Below, piece after piece: positions 27,455 to 35,653 of a DNA stretch of 64,000 nucleotides (position 1 is its first letter; every line of letters begins with the position of its first letter). The stretch is from Vibrio tubiashii ATCC 19109 (GTDB taxonomy: Bacteria; Pseudomonadota; Gammaproteobacteria; Enterobacterales; Vibrionaceae), in assembly GCF_000772105.1 (NCBI RefSeq), contig NZ_CP009357.1, positions 58,809 through 122,808 on the forward strand. The letters are read 5' to 3'. Below the pieces are notes generated by a model. It had not been told where the DNA came from. It worked only from the letters and a program-made list of their open reading frames with translations, and did not search any database. A program made the translations under genes and the position numbers.

Positions 27455-27490
27455 TTCCTTACCTTTCCTTTATTTTCCTTCTGTTTCCTT
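27455..27490. repeat. Four TTTCCTT repeats at exact 10-bp spacing
   Basis: TTCCTT ends at 27,460, 27,470, 27,480 and 27,490, each preceded by T. The unit is NNNTTTCCTT. On the minus strand this is AAGGAAA four times, once per helical turn. Confidence 0.8.
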
Positions 27491-27601
27491 GGCACTCGCG
27501 AGGCTACGCCTCCCGGTGCAGGGGTCAATCAGTAAGGTAGGGATTACTCGGGAGTGTCGATCGGAGTGAGGGGGTGAGGCTGGCGCTTGGTCGCTCCCTA
27601 A

Positions 27602-27615
27602 TGCTGATCTGGTAT
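27602..27615 (+). promoter_or_regulatory. Motif copy 3 (TGCTGATCTGGTAT), likely promoter of the ATPase operon
   Basis: TGCTGATCTGGTAT is followed by AGTAG, so TGGTATAGT could act as an extended -10 (TG-N-TATAGT). It lies 124 bp upstream of the ATPase start on the same strand. Confidence 0.5.
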
Positions 27616-27650
27616 AGTAGTTGTTATCAAAAATAGCTCGTAGGACTTGA

Positions 27651-27700
27651 ATTACGCGCAGTTACCTGTATTATGCGTAATTATGCAATTGGCGCGTAAT
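27651..27700. repeat. Inverted repeat ATTACGCGC ... GCGCGTAAT before the ATPase gene
   Basis: A perfect 9-bp arm at 27,651-27,659 and its inverse at 27,692-27,700, with further GCGTAA copies at 27,675 and 27,703. It lies 39-88 bp before the start codon and looks like an operator set. Confidence 0.55.
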
Positions 27701-27738
27701 CCCGCGTAAGTCACAAAACAAATATAGAGGTCCTTTTT

Positions 27739-28842
27739 ATGGAAGGGTGGCACTATCCACGAACAGAGCTGGCAGAACAATACCTTGGCCTACTGGCCCT
27801 CGGTATCTCATCAAGCCTAGCGATCATAGCCCCTCGACGTAAAGGAAAGACGCTATTCATCCTTCAGGATCTCGCGCCACTATCGCAGAAGAAAAACTAC
27901 ATCCCTGTCTATGCGAGTCTATGGCAAAACATCAATGCCCCCCATGAAGGACTGATCGCAGCCCTGGAAGATGCCATTGCGGCGCTCGATAAAAAAGCGA
28001 CCTTCAGCCGGTTGCTCAAGGCCAAAATCAAAAAGACCACCGTAAGCAACGAGCTGCTGGGGAAAATGGAAGTAGAGTTTGCCGACAATCCGAGTAAACC
28101 AACCAGCAAAGAACTCGCCTATCTCGATCAGTTACTCAGTATGCTGGTCGAAAAGGCTGGCAAGAAAACGGTTTTGCTACTGATTGATGAAGTGCAACAT
28201 CTTACAACGTCCACCCAGTTTGACCCGCTTGCTCACACGCTCCGGACCATGCTGGACAAGCGCCAAGGCAAGGTAAAAAGCATTTTTACCGGCTCCTCCA
28301 GACACTATCTGGATCTGCTGTTGAACGAATCAAAGTCACCGTTCTACCACTTCGTTGAACAACACGATTTTCCAGACCTCGATGATCAATTCATTGAATT
28401 TCTGAGAGACAAGCTGGCTAAAAACCACCAGATCACTATTGCCATTCAACCATTACGCAAAGCCTTCCTGGACTTGGATCAGTCACCGTACTGGATGATG
28501 AAGCTGATCGCCCAAATGATTACCTTCAAGGCTACTGTTGAGGAAGCCTTGGAATATGTGCTTCAGCTTATGGAAGCAACCGAAGATTTCGAGGGCATAT
28601 CAAAGAGACTGAAGCCGATCGACCGGCTTGTGTTTCTGGCGCTTTGCAAGGGTACAAACCCCTTCTCAAAAGAGCTAATGGCGAGAATAGACAAGGAAAC
28701 CGATGTTAAAGGCGTCGCTTCTAATATCCAGCGAGCCATCAAGCGTCTATCGGAAGCCAGTCTAATCAGCCAGACCCGAAAGGACGGGTACAACATTGAA
28801 AAGCCCGGTTTGAAGCGCTACTTGGAACAGCAGCACCAATAA
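27739..28842 (+). CDS. P-loop ATPase (AAA/ORC-like), plasmid backbone
   Basis: 367 aa. Walker A IIAPRRKGKTLF lies at about residues 34-45 and Walker B VLLLIDEVQHL at about 145-155. A sensor-1-like IFTGSSRHYL follows (about 182), then a C-terminal winged-helix-like part (about 290-365). The layout resembles STAND/ORC-type or TniB/MuB-like ATPases. No transposase gene is adjacent, so a transposition role is not supported. It heads a run with the cold-shock gene 15 bp downstream, and its upstream region is rich in repeats. Confidence 0.65.
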   Translation: MEGWHYPRTELAEQYLGLLALGISSSLAIIAPRRKGKTLFILQDLAPLSQKKNYIPVYASLWQNINAPHEGLIAALEDAIAALDKKATFSRLLKAKIKKTTVSNELLGKMEVEFADNPSKPTSKELAYLDQLLSMLVEKAGKKTVLLLIDEVQHLTTSTQFDPLAHTLRTMLDKRQGKVKSIFTGSSRHYLDLLLNESKSPFYHFVEQHDFPDLDDQFIEFLRDKLAKNHQITIAIQPLRKAFLDLDQSPYWMMKLIAQMITFKATVEEALEYVLQLMEATEDFEGISKRLKPIDRLVFLALCKGTNPFSKELMARIDKETDVKGVASNIQRAIKRLSEASLISQTRKDGYNIEKPGLKRYLEQQHQ

Positions 28843-28857
28843 GAAGGAGTCTAACGG

Positions 28858-29127
28858 ATGCAGACAACGGTTAAACGATGGTTCACCGACAAAGGATATG
28901 GATTTCTGCACAATGGGGGTGATGCCCCAGACATCATGGTCCACGCAAACGAACTGAAAAACTGCCAGTACTTGCGTCCAGGGAGGACAGTGGAATTTGA
29001 ATGCCACATCAACAGCAAAGGCCTGGTGGCTAAAAACGTCAGACTGGTTCAAGACCAGCCTAAAGCCCCCAATCAACGCCATTCACAGCAGTATCCATTC
29101 CAAAGATCCGGCTATGGAAGGTACTAG
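28858..29127 (+). CDS. Cold-shock-domain protein
   Basis: 89 aa. It has a cold-shock beta-barrel with RNP1 KGYGFLH (about residues 12-18) and an RNP2-like DIMVHANEL (about 25-33), then a basic, Gln/Arg-rich tail. Such proteins bind single-stranded RNA or DNA. It is one of two cold-shock domains on this backbone (the other is fused to CsrA). SD AAGGAG lies before ATG 28,858, and a strong terminator follows 6 bp after the stop. Confidence 0.85.
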   Translation: MQTTVKRWFTDKGYGFLHNGGDAPDIMVHANELKNCQYLRPGRTVEFECHINSKGLVAKNVRLVQDQPKAPNQRHSQQYPFQRSGYGRY

Positions 29128-29133
29128 CGCCAT

Positions 29134-29165
29134 AAAAGGGTACATCCTCGATGACCCTTTTTTTA
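29134..29165 (+). terminator. Rho-independent terminator after the cold-shock gene
   Basis: Stem AAAAGGGT / ACCCTTTT (29,134-29,141 and 29,154-29,161), extended by CATC / GATG around a 3-nt loop and followed by a T run. Confidence 0.85.
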
Positions 29166-29336
29166 TTGGTTTTCATTCGATGACCGGGATAATCCCACGC
29201 TACACAGGTCTATCCAAGACTTCTATGTGCAGGTGTCTCCTGGCTCGATGCTCATTCAGCAACCTGGTTTGCCGGGTTGCTAGTTTGGCACCTCGTAGTA
29301 ACGTTTAAATAAACCACTCTTTATAGGAGAACATTC

Positions 29337-29933
29337 ATGAAGTTATCTGCACTTTTCGGCTCTTTGGCCTTGGTTCTTATCGTTAGCGGCTGCGCCTCCA
29401 ACCAGCACGTTTACTCTTCTGATGGCAAATGCCTGACCTGCTGGAACAACCCTATTACCGGCAAGCCCATCAACCATGATGGTAAAGCTAACCAGGAACA
29501 AACAGCACAGGAATCACAGGTAACCCAGACAACGACTACCGAAACTACCGTTGTAAATACCACTACCGCTAAGCCAACTGAGCACAAAATCGCATTTACC
29601 GTGCCAGTGAATGTGGATGTCGCGTTCCTCAAGATTAAGAAAGAATTCAACTACTACACCGAGCAGGAAATCCGTCAGGAGTGGGGGAGCATGGCCGAAG
29701 CCAAAATGCAGACTTTCGCCTACGCCTACGATGCTACTCCTTCGGTTTACTACCACATGCGTGCCGATCGCAACCACGATGGCATTCAGGCAATCATCGA
29801 CAGCCAGATCGAGAAGCAGTCTGACAAGGAAAGCAAAATCACGATCACTTACTGGCTAAGAGATAAGTCTGTTAATGCCAGTCAGTTTGGCGAATCACTG
29901 AAAAATCGAACCAGAAAGGCATTAAACATCTAA
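29337..29933 (+). CDS. Plasmid lipoprotein of unknown function
   Basis: 198 aa. The signal peptide MKLSALFGSLALVLIVSGC ends in the lipobox VSGC, so Cys19 should be lipidated. A Thr-rich linker (about residues 55-80, with many TTT/TTE) leads to an outer domain from about 83. The gene has its own SD (TAGGAG) and is closed by a strong terminator, so it is a monocistron. Surface exclusion or envelope roles are possible but not shown. Confidence 0.7.
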   Translation: MKLSALFGSLALVLIVSGCASNQHVYSSDGKCLTCWNNPITGKPINHDGKANQEQTAQESQVTQTTTTETTVVNTTTAKPTEHKIAFTVPVNVDVAFLKIKKEFNYYTEQEIRQEWGSMAEAKMQTFAYAYDATPSVYYHMRADRNHDGIQAIIDSQIEKQSDKESKITITYWLRDKSVNASQFGESLKNRTRKALNI

Positions 29934-29937
29934 CACC

Positions 29938-29966
29938 GGGAGGGGGAACCCTCCCTCTTTTATTTT
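29938..29966 (+). terminator. Rho-independent terminator after the lipoprotein gene
   Basis: GGGAGGG (29,938-29,944), loop GGAA, CCCTCCC (29,949-29,955), then TCTTTTATTTT. Confidence 0.9.
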
Positions 29967-29976
29967 GGAGTGATGA

Positions 29977-30378
29977 ATGATCAGAACAATAATTGGCTTC
30001 ATACTGGGAGCTGTTGCGACCTTCTACACATTGCCCTTTATTGAGTCCGGTACCGGTAAACTACCAAGACCGGCTATCGGTGACTGGTTTTCGTCTGACA
30101 ATAACAATCACTCCTCAAACATCATCAACTCAGTACCACCTTCCGATTATCGCCAACATGCTGACAGCAAGCTTGCGGCAGAGGTCATGACGGCCATCTC
30201 CGTTACCAGAACACGCGCCCTCAATGACCAGACATCCGATTACGTTGTAAAGCTCATTACAAACCTGATTGAACGCGAACCAGGTATTCAGTCATTCGTC
30301 CGTGAGAGACTCGGAAACGGCCTGACAAATCGGGAGGCACTTGAGATCTTTGAAAAGTACTACTCGATCCAAGGATGA
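29977..30378 (+). CDS. Small membrane-anchored hypothetical protein
   Basis: 133 aa. An N-terminal hydrophobic helix (MIRTIIGFILGAVATFYTLP) anchors or exports it; the rest is soluble and helical. SD GGAG lies upstream. Its stop overlaps the next start (ATGA), so the two are coupled. I do not recognise the family. Confidence 0.6.
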   Translation: MIRTIIGFILGAVATFYTLPFIESGTGKLPRPAIGDWFSSDNNNHSSNIINSVPPSDYRQHADSKLAAEVMTAISVTRTRALNDQTSDYVVKLITNLIEREPGIQSFVRERLGNGLTNREALEIFEKYYSIQG

Positions 30379-30959
30379 ATCGTATGAAGGCCCTTATCGA
30401 AATCAATGTCTATGGCGGAAACACACTATTAGCCACGCTTAAAAAGCATGATGACCTGCCAACTGGGATCTACTCCGACCGCCCTGTGAAGTCGCTGATT
30501 AATCTCACACCTGGCATTCAAGCCAATGTGAAGCTCCAGATAGAAACTGTCTCATTGAGCAATGATGACACTTCGCTCCTGGTTAGCGATAAACGCCTCC
30601 AAGTATCGGAGCTTTTACAGACCCTGGGGGTGCAGAACTTCGTGGCCTTTGTAAAAGATGCAGAGCATCATGGTTGGATAGTGGAAAAGTACATCGACGG
30701 TATCAACCAATATTTCCACTTAGATCACAACAATCAGCCACTATCAGCTCCTGCCATCTTATCGGAAAACATCCTTACCTTGTTTCTGTTCATTCTCATG
30801 GCAGCAACTCCTGCCGTAGTTTTGAAGTTTATGAGCAGTGGCTATTTGGGAAGTCCTTTCTGGGTGTTTGCCCTGTTCTTAGGGCTTACTTCAGTCGTGT
30901 ATTTTCTCTCGTTCGGCGTCATGCAGTATATGAGGACCAGAGGGGAACCAATATTCTAA
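30375..30959 (+). CDS. Inner-membrane hypothetical protein with two C-terminal helices
   Basis: 194 aa. Residues about 1-130 look soluble. Two hydrophobic helices follow at about 134-152 (ENILTLFLFILMAATPAVV) and 162-183 (FWVFALFLGLTSVVYFLSF). ATG 30,375 overlaps the previous stop; ATG 30,384 has a better-spaced AAGG. It precedes the interrupted DUF1173 gene by 10 bp, so all three were one operon before the transposon entered. Confidence 0.6.
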   Translation: MNRMKALIEINVYGGNTLLATLKKHDDLPTGIYSDRPVKSLINLTPGIQANVKLQIETVSLSNDDTSLLVSDKRLQVSELLQTLGVQNFVAFVKDAEHHGWIVEKYIDGINQYFHLDHNNQPLSAPAILSENILTLFLFILMAATPAVVLKFMSSGYLGSPFWVFALFLGLTSVVYFLSFGVMQYMRTRGEPIF

Positions 30960-30969
30960 GGTGGCAACC

Positions 30970-31560
30970 ATGACACAATACTCCATCGGTGATTGCGTTC
31001 TCGAACGTTCCGATCCTTTATTTGAAGAGGCGCTGGCCAGCGCCTACAAATCTCGCGAGCGCCCCTTGTGCCTTTGCTCAACTCCCGGCGTGCCAATGTA
31101 TATTGCTCGCACCGGCGACAACAGCTATGTGCTGAAGCGAATGCCAAACAGTGGCCAACAGCATCATCCAGACTGTGATTCCTACGAGATCCCGGCTGAA
31201 CTCTCCGGTCGTGGAGCCGTTGAGAACAAGGCTATTTCAGAAGACCAGGAAACAGGAATAACCAATCTGAAACTGGACTTCACCCTCTCAAAGGTTTCTC
31301 TGAATCGAACGATTAGCAAGGGTGAAACCAAAGAACCCACTGCGGTCAAAGCAGATCCCACCAAGCTTACCATCCGATCGCTGCTCCACTTCCTCTATGA
31401 AGATGCAGGCCTTAACAAGTGGGCACCAAACATGGAAGGCAAGCGCTCCTGGTATGTGATCAGAAAGTACCTCCTACAAGCAGCGCAAAACAAAGTCACC
31501 AGAAAACACCCACTAGGAGAAGCACTGCTGATCCCAGAGCAGTTTTCTCTGGACCACAAA
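30970..31560 (+). pseudogene. DUF1173 gene, 5' half, split by the composite transposon
   Basis: The frame runs 197 codons from ATG 30,970 (SD AAGGTGG) to codon AAA ending exactly at 31,560, where the transposon begins. It resumes in frame at 46,406 after the duplicated ACAAA. The joined protein is about 397 aa, reading ...FSLDHK + DEIVARRRQF.... The opening MTQYSIGDCVLERSD and the CSTPGVPMYIAR and HHPDCDSYE segments fit DUF1173, a plasmid/ICE family of unknown function. In its present state translation would run into the inverted repeat and end after 11 foreign residues (GVLGIFPSKKT). Confidence 0.85.
31556..31560. repeat. Target-site duplication (ACAAA), left copy
   Basis: ACAAA precedes the left outer end of the composite transposon; the same five bases follow its right outer end at 46,401-46,405. 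5 bp is the Tn3-family duplication length. Confidence 0.9.
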
Positions 31561-31654
31561 GGGGTTCTAGGGATTTTCCCCTCTAAAAAGACATAATCCT
31601 CTGTAGACCACACCAATAAATGGCTGCGGAGGTGGTTTACTTTCAGCTTGGAGC

Positions 31655-34633
31655 CTAATCATCCACTATCGGCCTTGTTATTTCGCCAATATTGGGCAAT
31701 TTCCCAGTATTAGTGAAGTTATACGTTCCGCTTAAGTTGATATTTTGCCACGCAACGGGCGAAACAGCACGAGTGATACCCGCTTTCTCTTCATCTCCTC
31801 TCGCTTCAAAGTGTCCCAGAAGATGACTCAGTATCGCGGAGTTGAAGTAGATGATCGCGTTGGCAAGCAATCTTGCGCATTCATTCCAGATAGCGATTTC
31901 AGACTCGTTTTTGCCACGGAACTGATCACCATTCACCGACGCAATGGCTCGTCTAAGGAAGTGCCATGCTTCTCCCCGGTTCAGGGCACGTTGCACATAC
32001 TGCCGCAAACTGGCATCGTCGATGTAGTCAAGTAAATATTGCGCTTTAACCAGTCGATTATACTCCGTCAGAGCCTGTAATATTGGGTGTCCAGAAGGGT
32101 AACCAGACAACTTTCTTACCAGCATTGCTTGTGTCGTCCGCTTTGTCTGAAGTGACAGAACAATACGCCTGATATCTTGCCATCCCGTTGTAATAACATT
32201 CGTTCTGATAGGCTTCTTTAGCGCCAGTATGGTGCTGCCTTGTTCACTTTCAGTCACATCAAACAGATCATTGATGACACTACTGAACTGCGCGTATCGC
32301 GGTGCAAAACTGTAACCGCATAGATCCAGTAAGGCGAAGTTAACATGATTGACACCGTGTGTATCTGTCGAGAGTACGTCAGGTTTGATTTCACTGCTGT
32401 TGGATTGTAACAGGTCATAAATATAGTGTGATTCGTGCTCGTTGGAACCGATGATCCGAGCATTGAGGGCGCTGTGGTTGGCCACCAGTGTCATGGCCGT
32501 GATCCCTTTGTTGGTGCCGAAATACTTAGAGGAGTACCGGGTTTTAAAGGTTTCCAGATGGGTTTCGAATTTCTGACCATCCGCACTGGCGTGCAACTGG
32601 TCCTCCTGAATATGGTAGTGGCGGAAGATGGGTAGCGCTGCAACCGCATTATTGATCACGTCGCTGGCGTCATGCAGCGTTTCAGGCCGGATATAGTTGG
32701 CCTGCACCGTACTCAGGTGTTCATAGCTTCGATCGGAGATCTGCGCCATGCCATACACACCACGGTGAGTGGCGTTGGCAATCAGAATGGCCAGTAAATC
32801 ATCCTGATGAGTGAACCCTTGTTTTTGTATCGGAAGTACATGAGTCAGACATTTCATGAACCCGGTTTCGCGCTCTACATACCGCAGTACATCCGCGATA
32901 CCGACCGGTTGCATTCGCTTAAAAAAGGGATTGTTGACCAGAGATGTAGCGCTTTTGGTCGGCAGACGCCAGCGGGTACCGGTACGATTTTTCATGATCA
33001 CATTTCGATTGTCTCCCTCATCAATATGGAGAGCAACGTCTTTGAGTGCACTTTCCAGCCGGTGTTGTTTCTCCTGTAACAATAACTCTGCGGGCTGTTT
33101 TAGTCTGTCCAGTGTTGATGAGGCCAGCAAGGTATCCTGCGATGTCTGGGGGATCAGGTCGTCTTCCAGTGCGCGGTATTTGGTAACATTTGGCAAATAA
33201 ATGCGTCCATTCAGTCGTGAGGTTAACTGCCGGTAGAGCAGCCATTCGTAACGTTGCGGGTTAACGTTATCCTGTTTAACCAACCATGGGAGGTGCTTTT
33301 TCGGGATGAGCGACGTATCCATCGTCTTCAGTGGTCCACCGAATGCGATTTCCGTCTGCATCTGTTGAAGTTGGGCGACGACGGCTTCTGAGCCTTTACC
33401 GGCCTCACATTCAAGACACAAAAACACCTGCCTTAACAGTTGCTCCAGGAGATTGCATTGTTCATCGTAATGTTGCCACTGGTACTCTTCCACGGTCCGT
33501 TTCTGTTTTTTCAGGTAAAGGCAGAGGGTCTGGATATCCCTGTCATTCATGACCTTCAATGCCTGTTGTCTGACTACTGAGAAGGGTTGATTATCATCAA
33601 TGTTCTCATCCACAAACAGATGCAGTAACTCTGCCGCTTTCGTGACATTGTCCGCGGCTGACTGCCAGGACAGGAACACTGCTTGTTGTGCAAAGGTGTT
33701 GGCAGCTTCTTGTTGCTTGCGGATATGGTAAATGAACCCATCAGTTAACCGTTCCAGTGCCAGTTGTATCCGCTCTGTCAGGTGACATAGCAACCATAGA
33801 TGCTGCTGTGCGCGTTTGAATCGTTTGAGTTTACTACCGTAATAGTTGATGAGCTCACCGAAGTGTTGTCGATTTTTAAGAGACAGATTAAGCCCATCGA
33901 TAACGCCATTGATTTGCGTGCGCCATGGCGCTAACTGATGATAAAGGGCAAGCTCTTTTTTAAGTTCAGGTACGGTCAGACTTTTTGCACCGCCTCTGAG
34001 CTGGTTCAGGCTTAGTCCGTCATCAATGGCTGTTATGCTGTCCAGAAAGACGTGAAGTTCAGGACTGGTGAGTTGATTAAGTTGGTGCGCCAGGTCTTTT
34101 CTGACCTGCTGCATCGCTCTGCTTATCAGTCTCTGGAGTACGGTGTACCTAGGGATAGCAATGCTGTGACTGGTTAGGAATTCAATAGCAGTATCAAAGA
34201 GGTAACGCGGCTCCAGCCAGGCATTGCCCACCTGAACAAGGTGGTCGAAAAGAGAATTGAAGTGCTGACTTTCGTCCCATTTGTGATAACCAGCAAGGTC
34301 TAATACTTTTGCGTAGAGTCGATCTTTTTGTTTTTGTGAGGGAGTGAATGGTCTGAGCCCCTTGCCGCCAAGCAGCTCTTTACTGATGAACATTAAATCC
34401 TTAGAAACCTGCGAGTAAGCGATATCTAGGATGACGGGCTTTGATTTGAAGTATCCCAAAATCGCGACAAAGTAACATCTATGAGCTCTGAGACGAATTG
34501 ACCGAAAAACTGCCAATTCCGCATCGTTCAGAGAAAAGTACAGACGTTGTTCTTCGATTGAAAAAATGGGTGGGGAATAAAGATCTGCCTGTTCTGCTCT
34601 CGTGAGAATAGTAATTTCGTTTTTGATGGCCAT
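31655..34633 (-). CDS. tnpA: Tn3-family transposase, copy 1
   Basis: 992 aa, the normal TnpA length. The N-terminal DUF4158-like DNA-binding part is followed by the DDE catalytic half. The first Asp is in VLSTDTHGVNHVNFALLDL (about residue 755), the second in TTGWQDIRRI (about 820), and the Glu is in the EIAIWNEC segment (about 910). It mediates replicative transposition through the 81-bp ends. It is identical in sequence to the copy at 43,283-46,261. The start ATG lies 59 bp inside the right-hand inverted repeat boundary. Confidence 0.95.
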   Translation of the reverse strand: MAIKNEITILTRAEQADLYSPPIFSIEEQRLYFSLNDAELAVFRSIRLRAHRCYFVAILGYFKSKPVILDIAYSQVSKDLMFISKELLGGKGLRPFTPSQKQKDRLYAKVLDLAGYHKWDESQHFNSLFDHLVQVGNAWLEPRYLFDTAIEFLTSHSIAIPRYTVLQRLISRAMQQVRKDLAHQLNQLTSPELHVFLDSITAIDDGLSLNQLRGGAKSLTVPELKKELALYHQLAPWRTQINGVIDGLNLSLKNRQHFGELINYYGSKLKRFKRAQQHLWLLCHLTERIQLALERLTDGFIYHIRKQQEAANTFAQQAVFLSWQSAADNVTKAAELLHLFVDENIDDNQPFSVVRQQALKVMNDRDIQTLCLYLKKQKRTVEEYQWQHYDEQCNLLEQLLRQVFLCLECEAGKGSEAVVAQLQQMQTEIAFGGPLKTMDTSLIPKKHLPWLVKQDNVNPQRYEWLLYRQLTSRLNGRIYLPNVTKYRALEDDLIPQTSQDTLLASSTLDRLKQPAELLLQEKQHRLESALKDVALHIDEGDNRNVIMKNRTGTRWRLPTKSATSLVNNPFFKRMQPVGIADVLRYVERETGFMKCLTHVLPIQKQGFTHQDDLLAILIANATHRGVYGMAQISDRSYEHLSTVQANYIRPETLHDASDVINNAVAALPIFRHYHIQEDQLHASADGQKFETHLETFKTRYSSKYFGTNKGITAMTLVANHSALNARIIGSNEHESHYIYDLLQSNSSEIKPDVLSTDTHGVNHVNFALLDLCGYSFAPRYAQFSSVINDLFDVTESEQGSTILALKKPIRTNVITTGWQDIRRIVLSLQTKRTTQAMLVRKLSGYPSGHPILQALTEYNRLVKAQYLLDYIDDASLRQYVQRALNRGEAWHFLRRAIASVNGDQFRGKNESEIAIWNECARLLANAIIYFNSAILSHLLGHFEARGDEEKAGITRAVSPVAWQNINLSGTYNFTNTGKLPNIGEITRPIVDD

Positions 34634-34691
34634 ATCAGGGCTGTTCCGTATTAAATGTACGATATTTACCTAATTTGCCACACTTATAAGT

Positions 34692-34772
34692 AGTAACCCA
34701 CCTCCGCAGCCATTTATTGGTGTGGTCTACAGAGGATTAAGTCTTTTTAGAGGGGAAAATCCCTAGAACCCC
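34692..34772. repeat. Terminal inverted repeat, right end of copy 1
   Basis: The reverse complement of 31,561-31,641 with two mismatches. It overlaps the 3' end of the resolvase gene, supplying its last 11 codons and stop. Confidence 0.9.
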
Positions 34773-35381
34773 TTTTTGGTGCTTGGACCAAACAAGTTTA
34801 ACCTGACTTTCACTACAACCGGCCAGCCGTGCAGTTTCAGCAATCGTATGGTTAGGCCGCAGCTTAACGATAAGCTCATGTGTTTTGTGGTCAGCCTTTC
34901 GCCCCCGGTACTTGCCTTTTTTCTTCGCCTGGCTGATACCCTGTCGCTGGCGTTCCCTACGGTCCTCGTAATCATCGCGGGCCATCTGCAAGGACAGCTT
35001 TAAAAGCAGCTCCTGAACGGCCTCCAGAACGATCCTGGACACTCCTTCGGCACCGGCAACAAGGTCGGTCAAATCGACAACGCCGGGCACGGCCAACATA
35101 GCCCCCTTGCCTTGTATCGTAGCAATCAGGCGCTCCGCTTCCGGCAGGGGCAAGCGGCTGATACGGTCTATTTTCTCCGCAATTACCACGTCCCCAGGCT
35201 GCAAGTCCTCGATCATGCGCAGCAGCTCGGGGCGATCTGCACGCGCTCCCGACGCCTTCTCTCGATACACTCCGGCCACGTAGTAACCGGCAGCCCTGGC
35301 GTCCAGAATAATCCCCTCCTGGCGTTCCAGGTCTTGCGAGTCGCTACTGACTCGCAAGTAAATCCGGGCATTCTGTGTCAT
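34737..35381 (-). CDS. Serine recombinase/resolvase with 3' end replaced by IS sequence
   Basis: 214 aa. The N-terminal resolvase domain has IYLRVSSDSQDLERQ (catalytic Ser in RVSSDSQ, about residue 11-13) and IDRISRLPLPEAERL. The C-terminal helix-turn-helix is HTIAETARLAGCSESQVKLV. Only the last 11 residues (GVLGIFPSKKT) come from the inserted Tn3-family end, so the protein may still work. It is coupled with the small membrane protein upstream (4-bp overlap). It is not the resolvase of the flanking elements and probably came from a small plasmid, where it would resolve multimers. Confidence 0.85.
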   Translation of the reverse strand: MTQNARIYLRVSSDSQDLERQEGIILDARAAGYYVAGVYREKASGARADRPELLRMIEDLQPGDVVIAEKIDRISRLPLPEAERLIATIQGKGAMLAVPGVVDLTDLVAGAEGVSRIVLEAVQELLLKLSLQMARDDYEDRRERQRQGISQAKKKGKYRGRKADHKTHELIVKLRPNHTIAETARLAGCSESQVKLVWSKHQKGVLGIFPSKKT

Positions 35382-35653
35382 TTTTCAGACTCTTCATTGT
35401 TCCTCCTGGTTTGCTTTGCTTTTTTCTGCTTCTGAAAAGCGAAGGGCACACAGCTTGCCGTAACCAAGAGAACACCAATACCCCCCAGTAATTGACTGAA
35501 TGTGTATCTCACGCCGAAGAAGGTGACAGCAGTTGCACCCACTGCGAACAGAATCGTTGGAATGAGAAAAGCCAAACGGGAGGCGAAAGTATTTAGCGGG
35601 CCGTCAGTCAACAGCCCCTCTACCTGGTGCTTCTTCAAAAAGTAGTCGCTCAT
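35378..35653 (-). CDS. Small two-helix membrane protein
   Basis: 91 aa. Hydrophobic helices lie at about residues 26-45 (LAFLIPTILFAVGATAVTFF) and 53-73 (FSQLLGGIGVLLVTASCVPF), with a strongly basic tail. Its stop overlaps the resolvase start (ATGA type). Function unknown; it is likely carried over from the same donor plasmid as the resolvase. Confidence 0.55.
   Translation of the reverse strand: MSDYFLKKHQVEGLLTDGPLNTFASRLAFLIPTILFAVGATAVTFFGVRYTFSQLLGGIGVLLVTASCVPFAFQKQKKAKQTRRNNEESEK

Larger units (their letters stand above)
27339..27738. other. 400-bp intergenic control region with several repeat types
   Basis: No convincing gene. It contains motif copies 2 and 3 (27,376-27,390 and 27,602-27,615), a run of four 10-bp-phased TTTCCTT repeats, and a pair of ATTACGCGC / GCGCGTAAT inverted repeats just before the ATPase gene. 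This density of sites suggests a regulatory, replication-control or partition locus. Confidence 0.6.
31561..34772 (-). mobile_element. Tn3-family insertion element, copy 1 (3,212 bp, tnpA only)
   Basis: Bounded by 81-bp terminal inverted repeats (31,561-31,641 and 34,692-34,772) starting GGGGTTCTAGGGATTTTCCC, with 2 mismatches between arms. It encodes only a transposase, with no resolvase, so it behaves as an insertion sequence of the Tn3 family. The left end reads in frame into upstream genes and supplies a stop. Confidence 0.92.

Noticed and set aside
27739-28842. TniB-type transposition ATPase
   Set aside because: No TniA or other transposase and no terminal repeats around it; kept as a general P-loop ATPase.
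31561-34772. Assigning the flanking elements to Tn5393 or IS1071
   Set aside because: Tn5393 has a different end (GGGGTCGTTTGCGGG, seen at 41,419). IS1071 has 110-bp repeats and a different transposase start. I leave the element unnamed.
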